Shown here in pieces: positions 16,011 to 24,181 of a DNA stretch of 64,000 nucleotides (position 1 is its first letter; each line of letters opens with the position of its first letter). Made by a program: the position numbers and the translations under genes. Source of the stretch: Eggerthellaceae bacterium. GTDB taxonomy: Bacteria > Actinomycetota > Coriobacteriia > Coriobacteriales > Eggerthellaceae. Location of the stretch: positions 124,001 to 188,000 of the forward strand of contig JAAVZC010000001.1 of NCBI GenBank assembly GCA_022791455.1, given 5' to 3'. The notes beneath the pieces are model-generated. The model was not told the origin of the DNA and made no database searches. It was given only the letters and a program-made list of their open reading frames with translations.

Positions 16011-17849
16011 ATGGAGAACGAACGCACATTTTCCCGCCGCGACTTTTTAGGGAAAGCCGCCCTGATGATGGGCGGAACGGCGGCGGCCACCGTGGGCGCC
16101 GCGAACGCCGCGGCCGGCATGGCCTATGCCGACGAGCGCATTGGCAACTGGGCGGCGGACGGCAGCTACGATGTGGAGCTGCCTGCGTCGGAGGCCACCA
16201 ACGCCTCCGCCGCCGACGGCACCTACCGCGACCACAACCCCGAGGCCTTCCCCGCCAACGACGCGAGCCCCATTCCGCCTCGCGCGGTGCCTGCCGCTTG
16301 GGATTACGAGTGCGACATCTGCGTGGTGGGGGCCGGCGGCGGTGGCCTGAACGCGGCCGCTCGCAGCGCCGAGCTGGGCGCCCACACCATCTGCGTGGAG
16401 GCGCTGGGACTGCACGGCGGCAACGCCCAAGAAGCGGGCATGTGCGGCATTTTGGGCGGCATGTCCATGCAGGAGGAGAAGCAGTTCGCCTTCCCCAACT
16501 ATCCCTTCAACGCGCAGGCGCTCACCGACTGGGCCATGGACGAGTACCACTACGCGGCCGATCCGAAGCTCATCTACAAGATTGCCGAGCAAGGGGGCAA
16601 GTCGCTGGACTGGATGGCCGACTGCGGCGTGCAATGGCGCCTGGGCGAGGTGCCGGTGTACGTGGCGCCGAAGAATTCCACGCTGGATCATCACGTGCTG
16701 AAGATGAAGGACGCCACCGACGCCATGTTCGCTTACGGCCAGAAGAAGGGGGTGGAGTACTTCTTCCAGAGCCCCGCCGAGGCGCTTGTGCAAGATGACG
16801 ACGGCCGCATTGTGGGCGTGGTGATTCGCGAGAAATTCGGGCCGGAGAAGTACATCCATGCCACGAAGGCGGTCATCCTGACGGCCGGCGGCTTCTGCAA
16901 CAACAAGGCACTGCTGGACAAGTACATTCCCACGGCCGCTATGGGCTGTGCTTCTAGCTACCTGACCGCCGGCGAGACCGGCGAGTGCTTCCGCATGGGG
17001 CTGGGCGTGGGGGCCGATGTTTCCGGCTTCAACTCCTCGGCCTCCTTCGATGGCGGCGTGGACTGGCAGGCGGAGGGCGGCCAGTGGGCGCGCTTTCTGT
17101 ACGACGGCATGACCCAGCTTTCGCGCCAGCCGTGGCTGACCATCGACCGCTGCGGCAACCGGTTGCGCTACATGGACAGCCGCGTGGGCGAGGACGGCGC
17201 CAATGCCATCTACGCGCTGGGCGACTTGGCCACCATCCAGATGACCCCGCCGGGCCACCGCTCCTACATCATCTTCGACTCCCATTACGAAGATCACCTG
17301 GCCGGCTACGCCCAGGAGCACTGCCGCAAGCTGATCACGCCGGACTTGGAGCAGATCGACAAGGTGCCCGCCCACTACCGCGACTGGCACCACGGGGTGC
17401 AGGACGCCATCGACGCCGACGTGCTGAAGCGCCGCGACAGCCTGGAAGAGCTGGAAGCGGACCTGGGCTTTGCCCCCGGCGTGCTGACGCGGGCGGTGGA
17501 AGAATGGAACGAGACCTGCGCCAAGGGCCACGACGACTTCATGTACCCCATGCCCGACGAATGGCTGCACGCCATTGCCGATCCGCCCTTCTACGGCTGC
17601 CGCATCGGCGGCAACCTGTACGGCACCAAGGCGGGCCTGCTCATCAACGATCAGATGCAGGTGATGGGAACGAACGGCCTGCCCATTGCGGGGCTTTACG
17701 CCGGCTGGCACACCGCCGGCGGCGCCTGCGGCGAGAACAGCTACATTGGCGACCCCATTTTGGGCTCGCTGATGGGAGACGTGGGGCTGGCGTTCTGCGG
17801 CGGGTATTTGTGCGGAACGTCGGCGGTGGAAAACGAGATGGAGGCCTAG
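16011..17849 (+). CDS. Tat-exported FAD-dependent reductase (flavocytochrome c/fumarate reductase family)
   Basis: Exported flavoprotein of 612 residues. A twin-arginine signal (SRRDFLGKA, residues 8-16) precedes a Rossmann FAD site with VVGAGGGGLNAA (near residue 106). The fold then follows fumarate and urocanate reductases, ending in a C-terminal FAD motif (GDPILGSLMGDVGLAF). Heme-binding and FMN_bind domains are absent from this polypeptide and are supplied by the two preceding genes. It probably reduces an organic double-bond acceptor outside the cytoplasmic membrane. The substrate cannot be read from sequence. It is third in the operon, with spacing of 12 bp. Confidence 0.9.
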   Translation: MENERTFSRRDFLGKAALMMGGTAAATVGAANAAAGMAYADERIGNWAADGSYDVELPASEATNASAADGTYRDHNPEAFPANDASPIPPRAVPAAWDYECDICVVGAGGGGLNAAARSAELGAHTICVEALGLHGGNAQEAGMCGILGGMSMQEEKQFAFPNYPFNAQALTDWAMDEYHYAADPKLIYKIAEQGGKSLDWMADCGVQWRLGEVPVYVAPKNSTLDHHVLKMKDATDAMFAYGQKKGVEYFFQSPAEALVQDDDGRIVGVVIREKFGPEKYIHATKAVILTAGGFCNNKALLDKYIPTAAMGCASSYLTAGETGECFRMGLGVGADVSGFNSSASFDGGVDWQAEGGQWARFLYDGMTQLSRQPWLTIDRCGNRLRYMDSRVGEDGANAIYALGDLATIQMTPPGHRSYIIFDSHYEDHLAGYAQEHCRKLITPDLEQIDKVPAHYRDWHHGVQDAIDADVLKRRDSLEELEADLGFAPGVLTRAVEEWNETCAKGHDDFMYPMPDEWLHAIADPPFYGCRIGGNLYGTKAGLLINDQMQVMGTNGLPIAGLYAGWHTAGGACGENSYIGDPILGSLMGDVGLAFCGGYLCGTSAVENEMEA

Positions 17850-17850
17850 C

Positions 17851-18606
17851 ATGGATTCCCTGAAAGCAACTGCAAAGCCGTTTCTTACCCTGTTCGGCAT
17901 GGCGCTCATCATCGCGGTCATCGGCCGCATCGGGCTGGGCATCATGGCCGCCACCGGCACCTTGGCCTTCGACTACATTTCCGCATCCGGCGTGGCCATT
18001 TTGGATGTGATCTGCTCCATCCTCACCGGATCGGCCTTCGTGGCCTTCCTGTTCGCGGCGGGGCTGGCGCTGTGCCTGTCCACTGCGGGCCCCGTGCTCT
18101 ACGGCGCGCTGTTTGCCCAGGGCAACCGCGGCGCCGGCAAGGCTTCCACGGCATTTCTGTGGGGCTGGGCCACCGCGCTTGTGGCCATCGTATGCCTGGC
18201 CATTGTGGCTTCCGGCATCCTCTCGGCGGTGCAGGTGGGCTCGATGAGCTCGAAGCTGCCGGGCACGGGCGTGCTGATTGTGGCCTTGGTGGTGTTCGCG
18301 GCGTTTTTGGGCACGCTGCTGGGTGCCGCTTCCATGGTGGTGTGCGCCTGCATCTGCCGCTCCCGGGCGGGGAAGGGAACGCTCGCGCGCAACCTGCTGC
18401 TGGCGACCGCGCTGTGCGGGCTGGCGGTGATGGTGCTCACGGTGGGAACGTTCGGCGCCCTCAATCAGGTGTCCATCAACGCGCCGGTGCTGCTGGCCTG
18501 GTTCGGCTGCGACGTGGTGGTCAACCTGGCAATGCTGTTCGGCGCCCGCGCCCTTATGGGCCGCACGGCAAACTCTCCGAAAGCGGCTGTGCCCTCGGCC
18601 GCATAG
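17851..18606 (+). CDS. Six-helix membrane protein of unknown function
   Basis: A 251-residue hydrophobic protein with about six transmembrane segments and short loops. I recognise no catalytic motif. It begins one base after the reductase stop and is closed by a terminator, so it is translationally coupled to the flavin reductase operon. Possible roles are a substrate transporter, a quinone-side membrane partner for the cytochrome, or an assembly factor. None can be chosen from the sequence. Confidence 0.8.
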   Translation: MDSLKATAKPFLTLFGMALIIAVIGRIGLGIMAATGTLAFDYISASGVAILDVICSILTGSAFVAFLFAAGLALCLSTAGPVLYGALFAQGNRGAGKASTAFLWGWATALVAIVCLAIVASGILSAVQVGSMSSKLPGTGVLIVALVVFAAFLGTLLGAASMVVCACICRSRAGKGTLARNLLLATALCGLAVMVLTVGTFGALNQVSINAPVLLAWFGCDVVVNLAMLFGARALMGRTANSPKAAVPSAA

Positions 18607-18611
18607 TCAAA

Positions 18612-18641
18612 GCGGGGCGCCCGCCCTCCTGGGCGCCCCGC
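18612..18641. terminator. Bidirectional terminator
   Basis: GCGGGGCGCCC (18612-18622) pairs with GGGCGCCCCGC (18631-18641) between convergent genes. Confidence 0.8.
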
Positions 18642-18651
18642 GCAAATTCGT

Positions 18652-19620
18652 TTAATCTTCGGGGCTCAGGGAATTCAAGTAAGCTTGTTCCTGGGCCTCT
18701 TTTTGCGCCTGGATGCCGGCGATGACGGTGTGGCCCATTTGCTCGATGGCCTCTTTCTGCGCGGCATCGAGGTTGGCCCACAGCCGCGTGGCCGCCAGCT
18801 CGTTCAGGGTGGCGGAGATGAGGTCTGCCTGGAAAACGCCCTCGTCGGTGAGGTCGACGAACACCGCTTTGCGGTCGTGCTCCGAGCGCAGCCGCCGTAC
18901 CCAGCCCCGCGCCGCCAGCTTCTCTACCGCGCGCGTAACCGTGATGGAGGACATGAACAGCGCCTCCGCGATGGCGTTCAGCCGCAGGGGCCGGTGCGCC
19001 TCCGCCAGTTTCTGCACGATGCGGCACTCCGGCAACGTGGCGCCGCAGGCGGTTTTCAGCGTGCGCTCGGTTTCCTGGCGGATGAGCTCCACCGCCACGA
19101 GCGCCCGCGAGGCGGGGTGCTTGGACGGCGTGTCGTCGAAGCCGGGCTCAATGCGGGAGCCGGCGAAGATGGCCGCTTCCAGGATGGTGCGGTAGCGGGC
19201 GTCGGCGGTGGGGAAGGTGGCGTAGAGGCTCTTCACCAGCGCTTCGTTCACCGCATCCACGTGGGCCTGCCCGAGCGACGTGGCGTCCAGGGTGCGGGTG
19301 CGGCCGTCGGTGGCACCGGTGGTGCGGGTGACAAACCCCGCCTGCTCCAGTGCGTCCACTGCCTGGGTGACCACGTTGGGCTTCAGTCCCAGCACGGCCC
19401 CCATTTCCCCCTGCTCGACCGCGCGATGAGCGGAGCAGAGCTTCGAGAGGAAGCGGTACTGGGTAATGTTGAGGGGGCTTGAGGCCGCCAGTCCTTGCTT
19501 GAAGGCGGTGTGGGCCATCTCGAACCCCACGAAGTAGGTGGAGTCGAGGGAAAACGAGCCTTCGCCCGACGCCGCTGCGCCGGGTTCCGGGGTGATTTCA
19601 GAAGGGGATTGCGCTGCCAT
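18652..19620 (-). CDS. Regulator with two tandem MarR-type winged-helix domains
   Basis: A 322-residue protein that appears to hold two MarR-like units in one chain. The first is at about residues 30-150 (LNITQYRFLSKLCSA, GLKPNVVTQAVDALEQAGFV, then a DGRTRTL wing). The second is at about 165-300 (LPECRIVQKLAEAHR, SSITVTRAVEKLAARGWV, wing RSEHDRKAVFV). MarR proteins normally dimerise, so this chain could bind DNA as a pseudo-dimer. I use ATG 19620; an in-frame TTG at 19635 is possible. The gene is isolated between a convergent terminator and the divergent GNAT gene, so its target is unclear. Confidence 0.85.
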   Translation of the reverse strand: MAAQSPSEITPEPGAAASGEGSFSLDSTYFVGFEMAHTAFKQGLAASSPLNITQYRFLSKLCSAHRAVEQGEMGAVLGLKPNVVTQAVDALEQAGFVTRTTGATDGRTRTLDATSLGQAHVDAVNEALVKSLYATFPTADARYRTILEAAIFAGSRIEPGFDDTPSKHPASRALVAVELIRQETERTLKTACGATLPECRIVQKLAEAHRPLRLNAIAEALFMSSITVTRAVEKLAARGWVRRLRSEHDRKAVFVDLTDEGVFQADLISATLNELAATRLWANLDAAQKEAIEQMGHTVIAGIQAQKEAQEQAYLNSLSPED

Positions 19621-19867
19621 GCCACCACGTCTCAAAGCCGGATTGTTTCACTGCTGAAATTTTAGAACTCCTTGTTCGAAAATGATTTCAGAAATGAACA
19701 TTTCCGCCCAATCGTCAATCAAGGACAGGCGGCAGAGGTGTGCTGGGCATCGGCACCTAGTGTTCTGGCGGCAGGATAATGCCTGATGCCGCGAATCTCG
19801 CTTCCAAGAAACAGATGGGTCGTTTAGGATGGGGGGAATTGATGAATCGATGCAGATGGAGCTATGC

Positions 19868-20320
19868 ATGAATCTTACTTTTCGCACCGATGCCTTCGAA
19901 GACGCGGCGGCGATGCGGCGCACGGTGTTCATGGAGGAACAGGGATTCCAAAGCGAGTTCGACAATGTGGACGAAGACCCCCGTACCATTCACCTGACCG
20001 CCTACGATGAAGGCGGCAGGCTGGTGGCCTGTGCCCGCGTGTTCCCGTCGGAACTAGAGCCGGGCACGGAAACGGTGCCGGGCAAGTGGGTGTTCGGACG
20101 CCTTGCCACCCAGATTGCGGCGCGCGGAAACGGCATTGGCTCGGCAGTGCTGGCGGAAGCGGAGCGACTTGCGCGCGAAGCCGGAGGGCGGGAGATGCAC
20201 CTGCACGCCCAGTGCAGCGCCCAACCCCTTTACGTGCGCGCCGGCTATGCTGCCTACGGCCCCATCGAGCTCGACGAGCACGTGGAGCACCAATGGATGG
20301 AGAAGGATATCCGTGAGTAA
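19868..20320 (+). CDS. GNAT-family N-acetyltransferase (ElaA-like)
   Basis: Predicted acetyl-CoA-dependent acyltransferase of 150 residues. The core strand FGRLATQIAARGNGIGSAVL (near residue 80-100) contains the R-G-x-G-x-G/A-like CoA pyrophosphate loop, and the C-terminal YVRAGY segment is typical of the family. I start at ATG 19868, which has GGAG eight bases upstream; earlier in-frame ATGs at 19829 and 19850 lack one. The gene overlaps the GntR regulator by 8 bp, so the two are translationally coupled. Acceptor substrate unknown. Confidence 0.85.
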   Translation: MNLTFRTDAFEDAAAMRRTVFMEEQGFQSEFDNVDEDPRTIHLTAYDEGGRLVACARVFPSELEPGTETVPGKWVFGRLATQIAARGNGIGSAVLAEAERLAREAGGREMHLHAQCSAQPLYVRAGYAAYGPIELDEHVEHQWMEKDIRE

Positions 20321-20837
20321 GACCCGCGTAACGACCGGGGCCGATTTGCCCGCTGCTTCGGAGAGTCTGTTCACGCCGCCTGATAAGTCCAGCGCAACGC
20401 CGGCTTGGATCCAGCTGCGGGATGAGATTGTGCGCATGATTTCCGACGGCACGTTGGCCTATGGGCAGAAGATGCCCACTATGCGCAATTTGGCCAAAGC
20501 GCTTGATGTGAGCGTGTCGGTGGTGAACCAGACCTATCGCTACTTGCGCGTAACCGGGTATTTGGAGTCGCGGCAGGGGAGTGGCGTGCGGGTGCGCGTA
20601 CGCACCGACACCATGGATGAATCGCAGTTTCCTGAGGTCACGCGTTTGGTGACCACGTTCATCGATGGTTGCGAGGCGCTGGGTATGGGCCCGCTGCAAA
20701 TCCGCGAGACAGTGGAGTTCGCCTTGGGCAGCCGCGAGTTCGCCCGCGAGAGCGGTTTGGAGACGCGTAGCGAGTATTCTGCGCGCGTCTACGGCCAAGA
20801 TGTGCCGCAGGACGTCGTAAAAAACCAAGATCGGTAA
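20313..20837 (+). CDS. GntR-family regulator (short, YtrA-like)
   Basis: A 174-residue transcription factor. The GntR winged helix occupies about residues 25-95 (AWIQLRDEIVRMIS, MPTMRNLAKALDVSVSVVNQ, YLESRQGSGVRV). The C-terminal part is short and helical, lacking the large FCD or aminotransferase domains, as in the YtrA subgroup. It starts at GTG 20313 with AAGGAT upstream and overlaps the GNAT stop. It precedes the three-subunit Mo reductase, and its downstream region holds two inverted repeats, so control of that operon is likely. Confidence 0.85.
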   Translation: MSKTRVTTGADLPAASESLFTPPDKSSATPAWIQLRDEIVRMISDGTLAYGQKMPTMRNLAKALDVSVSVVNQTYRYLRVTGYLESRQGSGVRVRVRTDTMDESQFPEVTRLVTTFIDGCEALGMGPLQIRETVEFALGSREFARESGLETRSEYSARVYGQDVPQDVVKNQDR

Positions 20838-20852
20838 AAACTGTACACCGTG

Positions 20853-20991
20853 TCTGACCAGGAGATATGAAACAAAATACCTGGTCAGATTGGGTGTCTT
20901 ATTCTGTACAAAAATGACCGAAGTCTGTCTTTGGGCGAGAAAAAACTGCAAAATTGTTACGGAACAATCTTGATTGATACGTAACAATTTT
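20853..20991. promoter_or_regulatory. Regulatory region of the second Mo reductase operon with two inverted repeats
   Basis: Dyad 1 has arms TCTGACCAGG (20853-20862) and CCTGGTCAGA (20880-20889). Dyad 2 has arms AAAATTGTTAC (20950-20960) and GTAACAATTTT (20981-20991). Both arms pairs are perfect. They sit in an AT-rich 226-bp gap (20838-21063) upstream of the reductase and are candidate GntR operators. A TGTATAGTT stretch immediately after dyad 2 may include a -10 element. Confidence 0.65.
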
Positions 20992-21063
20992 GTATAGTTC
21001 CCCTCAAATCGGGGTTGGGACCCGATGTCTTTCTGTGAGAGAAGAGAGAAAGAGGGGGATTTC

Positions 21064-23544
21064 ATGCAAGAGAAATCCGAAGTTAGGGGGAAGCTCACGC
21101 GTCGTGGCTTCTTAAAAACCGCGGGAGTTGCGGCGGGCGCCGTGGCCGTGGGCTCGGGGGCTGTGGCTCTGGGCGATTTGGCCGCTGCCCCGGCGGTGGC
21201 CGATGAGTCTGCGGCCGAGCAGACCTTCCACACCGGCTGCCGCGGCAACTGCGCCAGCAAGTGCCACCAGAAAGTGACCGTGCGCGACGGCAAGGTGGTC
21301 AAGGTGGCTGCCATGGAGTACCCGGAAGGGGACGAGGGCTGGCGGCGTCTGTGCGTAAAGGGCCAGTCCCAGCCGCAGCGCCAGTACGACCCCGATCGCG
21401 TGCAGTACCCCATGAAGCGCGTCGAGGGCACCGAGCGCGGCGCCGGCGAGTGGGAGCGCATTTCCTGGGACGAGGCCATCGGCATGGTGGCCGAGAAGAT
21501 GGGTGCGGCGCTGGCCACGGGTGGCGGCACCTCCATCGGCTTCATGTCCTCGTATGCCTCCTACGGCGTGCTAAACGGCGCCACGGGCGGCTACATGTCG
21601 TTCGCTTACGGCCGGTTCATCACCGCAGCTGGCTGCACGGTGCTGGGGGCTTGTTCGGACTATGCCCAGATGCACGTGCAGATGCTGGGCTTCGGGCAGA
21701 ACGGCAACTCTGCCGATGACGTGGTGAACTCCAAGACCATGATCGCCTGGGGCGGGCGCCCAGACGAGGCTGACGTGCACATCTGGCACTACATTTGCGA
21801 CGCCCGCGAGAAGGGCATTCCGCTGATCACCATCGACCCGCAGTACAGCTCCACTGCTGCCCATTCCGACTGGTACATTCCCATTCGCCCGGGCACTGAT
21901 GGCGCCATGATGCTGGCCATGATCAACTACATTGCCGCCAACCAGCTGGAGAACGTGGACTACATGCGCGCCTATACTCAGGCACCGCAGCTGGTGAAGG
22001 ACGACGGCACCTTCCTGCGCATGAGCGCGTTTGGCGTCGAGCCCATCGAGGCGGGCATGAACCCCATGACCGGGCAGCCCATCATCATCGAGGTGCCCGC
22101 GGTTCTTGATGAGGCTACTGGCACCATCACGGCGCTGGGCGCTACCGAGCAGCCGGCCATCCTGGGCACCGCCACGGGCCCGGACGGCACCGTCTACAAG
22201 ACCTGCTACCAGGAGTGCCTGGACCACATTGGCGAGTACACCACCGCTCGCGCCTCCGAAATCACCGGCGTGGCGGAAGAGGACATCATCAAGCTGGCCG
22301 AGCTCTACGCCCAGGGCGGCGTGTGGAACCTGGGCTACCAGGGCCTGGGCCATCACGTGAACTCCCACCACAATTACAAGAACCTGGCGCTGCTGCACGC
22401 CCAGACCGCCAACTACGGCTTGCCGGGCACGGCTATCTGCCGCAACACCTCTCCGTTTACGGGCGTTTCCAACTACATGCCGTACATGTACGGCCGCGTG
22501 GGTGCCAACGTGCCCTCTATGGCGCTTCCGGAGCTTCTGGAAACCAAGATGTGGGGCGAGACGCCGGTGGATTTGCAGGTGCTGTGGGTGATGAACGGCA
22601 ACCCGCTGTGCTGCGAGAGCGGTCGTTTGGAAATGATCGAGGCCTTCAAGAAGGTGCCTTTCGTGGTGACCGCCGACGTGTCCATGACCGATACCGCCAT
22701 GTACTCCGACCTGGTGCTTCCGGTGCCGCACGTGTACGAGACCGAGGACTACGACTCCGGCTGCCCCACGCCGTATCTGATGTACCACCAGAAGTGCGTC
22801 GACCCGCTGTACGAGAGCAAGTCCGACATCGACATCATGCGCCTGGTGGCCGCTGCACTGCAGATGGACATGATCTACGCCGACGGCCCCACCGATGCCG
22901 ACTTCATCAAGCAGATTGTGGAAGCGGAAACCACCGCGCCCCTGGGCGTTACCTACGAGAAGCTGGCCAGTGGCGAGATGATCCGCACCCCCATGAACCC
23001 GGTCTCTCACGTGGAGATGACCGTGGGCAACTCCGAAAGCGAGCGCCTGAAGTTCTACATGGAGGCGCCTACGCCCCGCAACGTGTGCGGCCAAGAGGTG
23101 CCGGAGTACGAGAAGTACCCCTACTTCATGCCGGCCAACGAGGCTTATTGGGACAACCCGCTGCGCGAGCAGTACCCGCTGATGGGTTGCAGCGAGCACG
23201 CGAAGTACCACGTACACTCCCAGACTGCCTTCACTCCGTGGCTGCGCGAGCTGGAACCCGAGCCGGTGCTGAAGATCAACCGCCAAGACGCCGAAGCGCG
23301 CGGCATCGCCCAAGGCGACTACGTGCATGCTTTCAACGATCACGGCGATGTGGTGCTGAAGGCGCTCGTGACCGACGGCATCATGCCTGGCGTTATCGGC
23401 ATCCCCCATGGGTTCCGCGAGGACCAGTACGTTTCCGGCCACGCGCAGAACCTTACCAACCGCACGATGGATCCGTTCGTGCACAACAATTCTTACTACG
23501 ACTTCCTTTGTGAAGTGGAACGTTACGAAGGGAGCGTGAACTAA
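21064..23544 (+). CDS. Tat-exported DmsA/PsrA-like molybdopterin reductase, catalytic subunit
   Basis: Exported Mo-bisMGD reductase of 826 residues. The Tat signal is LTRRGFLKTAGVAAG. The N-terminal [4Fe-4S] ligands lie in TGCRGNCASKCHQK plus the later LCVKG cysteine. Pterin-binding motifs include WERISWDEAI and IRPGTDGAM. ATG 21064 follows AGAGGGGG. The next two genes supply a four-cluster ferredoxin and an NrfD-type anchor, so this is a complete quinol-linked complex of the DMSO/polysulfide reductase type. Physiological acceptor unknown. Confidence 0.92.
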   Translation: MQEKSEVRGKLTRRGFLKTAGVAAGAVAVGSGAVALGDLAAAPAVADESAAEQTFHTGCRGNCASKCHQKVTVRDGKVVKVAAMEYPEGDEGWRRLCVKGQSQPQRQYDPDRVQYPMKRVEGTERGAGEWERISWDEAIGMVAEKMGAALATGGGTSIGFMSSYASYGVLNGATGGYMSFAYGRFITAAGCTVLGACSDYAQMHVQMLGFGQNGNSADDVVNSKTMIAWGGRPDEADVHIWHYICDAREKGIPLITIDPQYSSTAAHSDWYIPIRPGTDGAMMLAMINYIAANQLENVDYMRAYTQAPQLVKDDGTFLRMSAFGVEPIEAGMNPMTGQPIIIEVPAVLDEATGTITALGATEQPAILGTATGPDGTVYKTCYQECLDHIGEYTTARASEITGVAEEDIIKLAELYAQGGVWNLGYQGLGHHVNSHHNYKNLALLHAQTANYGLPGTAICRNTSPFTGVSNYMPYMYGRVGANVPSMALPELLETKMWGETPVDLQVLWVMNGNPLCCESGRLEMIEAFKKVPFVVTADVSMTDTAMYSDLVLPVPHVYETEDYDSGCPTPYLMYHQKCVDPLYESKSDIDIMRLVAAALQMDMIYADGPTDADFIKQIVEAETTAPLGVTYEKLASGEMIRTPMNPVSHVEMTVGNSESERLKFYMEAPTPRNVCGQEVPEYEKYPYFMPANEAYWDNPLREQYPLMGCSEHAKYHVHSQTAFTPWLRELEPEPVLKINRQDAEARGIAQGDYVHAFNDHGDVVLKALVTDGIMPGVIGIPHGFREDQYVSGHAQNLTNRTMDPFVHNNSYYDFLCEVERYEGSVN

Positions 23545-24167
23545 TGGCTCGCTACGGAATGGCGATTGATACCAAGCGCTGCGTTGGCTGCAATGCCTGC
23601 ACGCTGGCCTGCAAGCAGGCAAACAACGTGCCGGACGGCGTGTTCTGGAGCCGTGTGCTTACCGACGGCGGCGACATGCCGGACACCCCGGCTTCGAAGG
23701 ACGGGCACCTGTCCATGAAGTACTACCCCATGGGATGCCAGCACTGCGAGAACCCCGCGTGCGTGAAGGTGTGCCCGGTGGGGGCGACCTACAAGGATCC
23801 CGAGACCGGCGTGGTGCGCCAGGACTACGACAAGTGCATCGGCTGCCGTATGTGCATGTCCGCCTGCCCATATTCGGGAGTGCGGTCCTTCAACTGGGAA
23901 GACCCGAAGTACAGCCTGGGCCATGCGGTGGGCGACGCCGACACGCCCGAGCACCAGAAGCACACGGTGGAGAAGTGCACCTTCTGCTACCAGCGCATTT
24001 CGAAGGGGGAGACTCCTTCTTGCATGGATCTGTGCCCGGCCCGCGCCCGCCATTGGGGTGACTTGGACGATCCGGAATCGGACGTGTCCAAGGCCATCGC
24101 CGGCCGCAGCTACGAGCACCTGCTGGAAGAAAAGGGCACCCAGCCCTCTGTGTACTACCTGGTTTAG
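23544..24167 (+). CDS. DmsB/PsrB-like four-cluster ferredoxin subunit
   Basis: Electron-transfer subunit of 207 residues. Four [4Fe-4S] motifs are present: CVGCNACTLACK, CQHCENPACVKVCP, CIGCRMCMSACP and the split CTFC with CMDLC. The start codon overlaps the catalytic subunit stop by one base (TAATG). It lacks a signal peptide and presumably moves through Tat bound to the catalytic subunit, linking it to the NrfD-type anchor encoded next. Confidence 0.93.
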   Translation: MARYGMAIDTKRCVGCNACTLACKQANNVPDGVFWSRVLTDGGDMPDTPASKDGHLSMKYYPMGCQHCENPACVKVCPVGATYKDPETGVVRQDYDKCIGCRMCMSACPYSGVRSFNWEDPKYSLGHAVGDADTPEHQKHTVEKCTFCYQRISKGETPSCMDLCPARARHWGDLDDPESDVSKAIAGRSYEHLLEEKGTQPSVYYLV

Positions 24168-24181
24168 GAAGGATGACTGCC

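Noticed and set aside
16047-17960. A 637-codon open frame on the minus strand
   Set aside because: Antisense to the FAD reductase gene; no domain is recognisable and there is no ribosome binding site.
21571-23622. A 683-codon open frame on the minus strand
   Set aside because: Antisense shadow of the DmsA-like reductase with His/Val-rich low-complexity translation.
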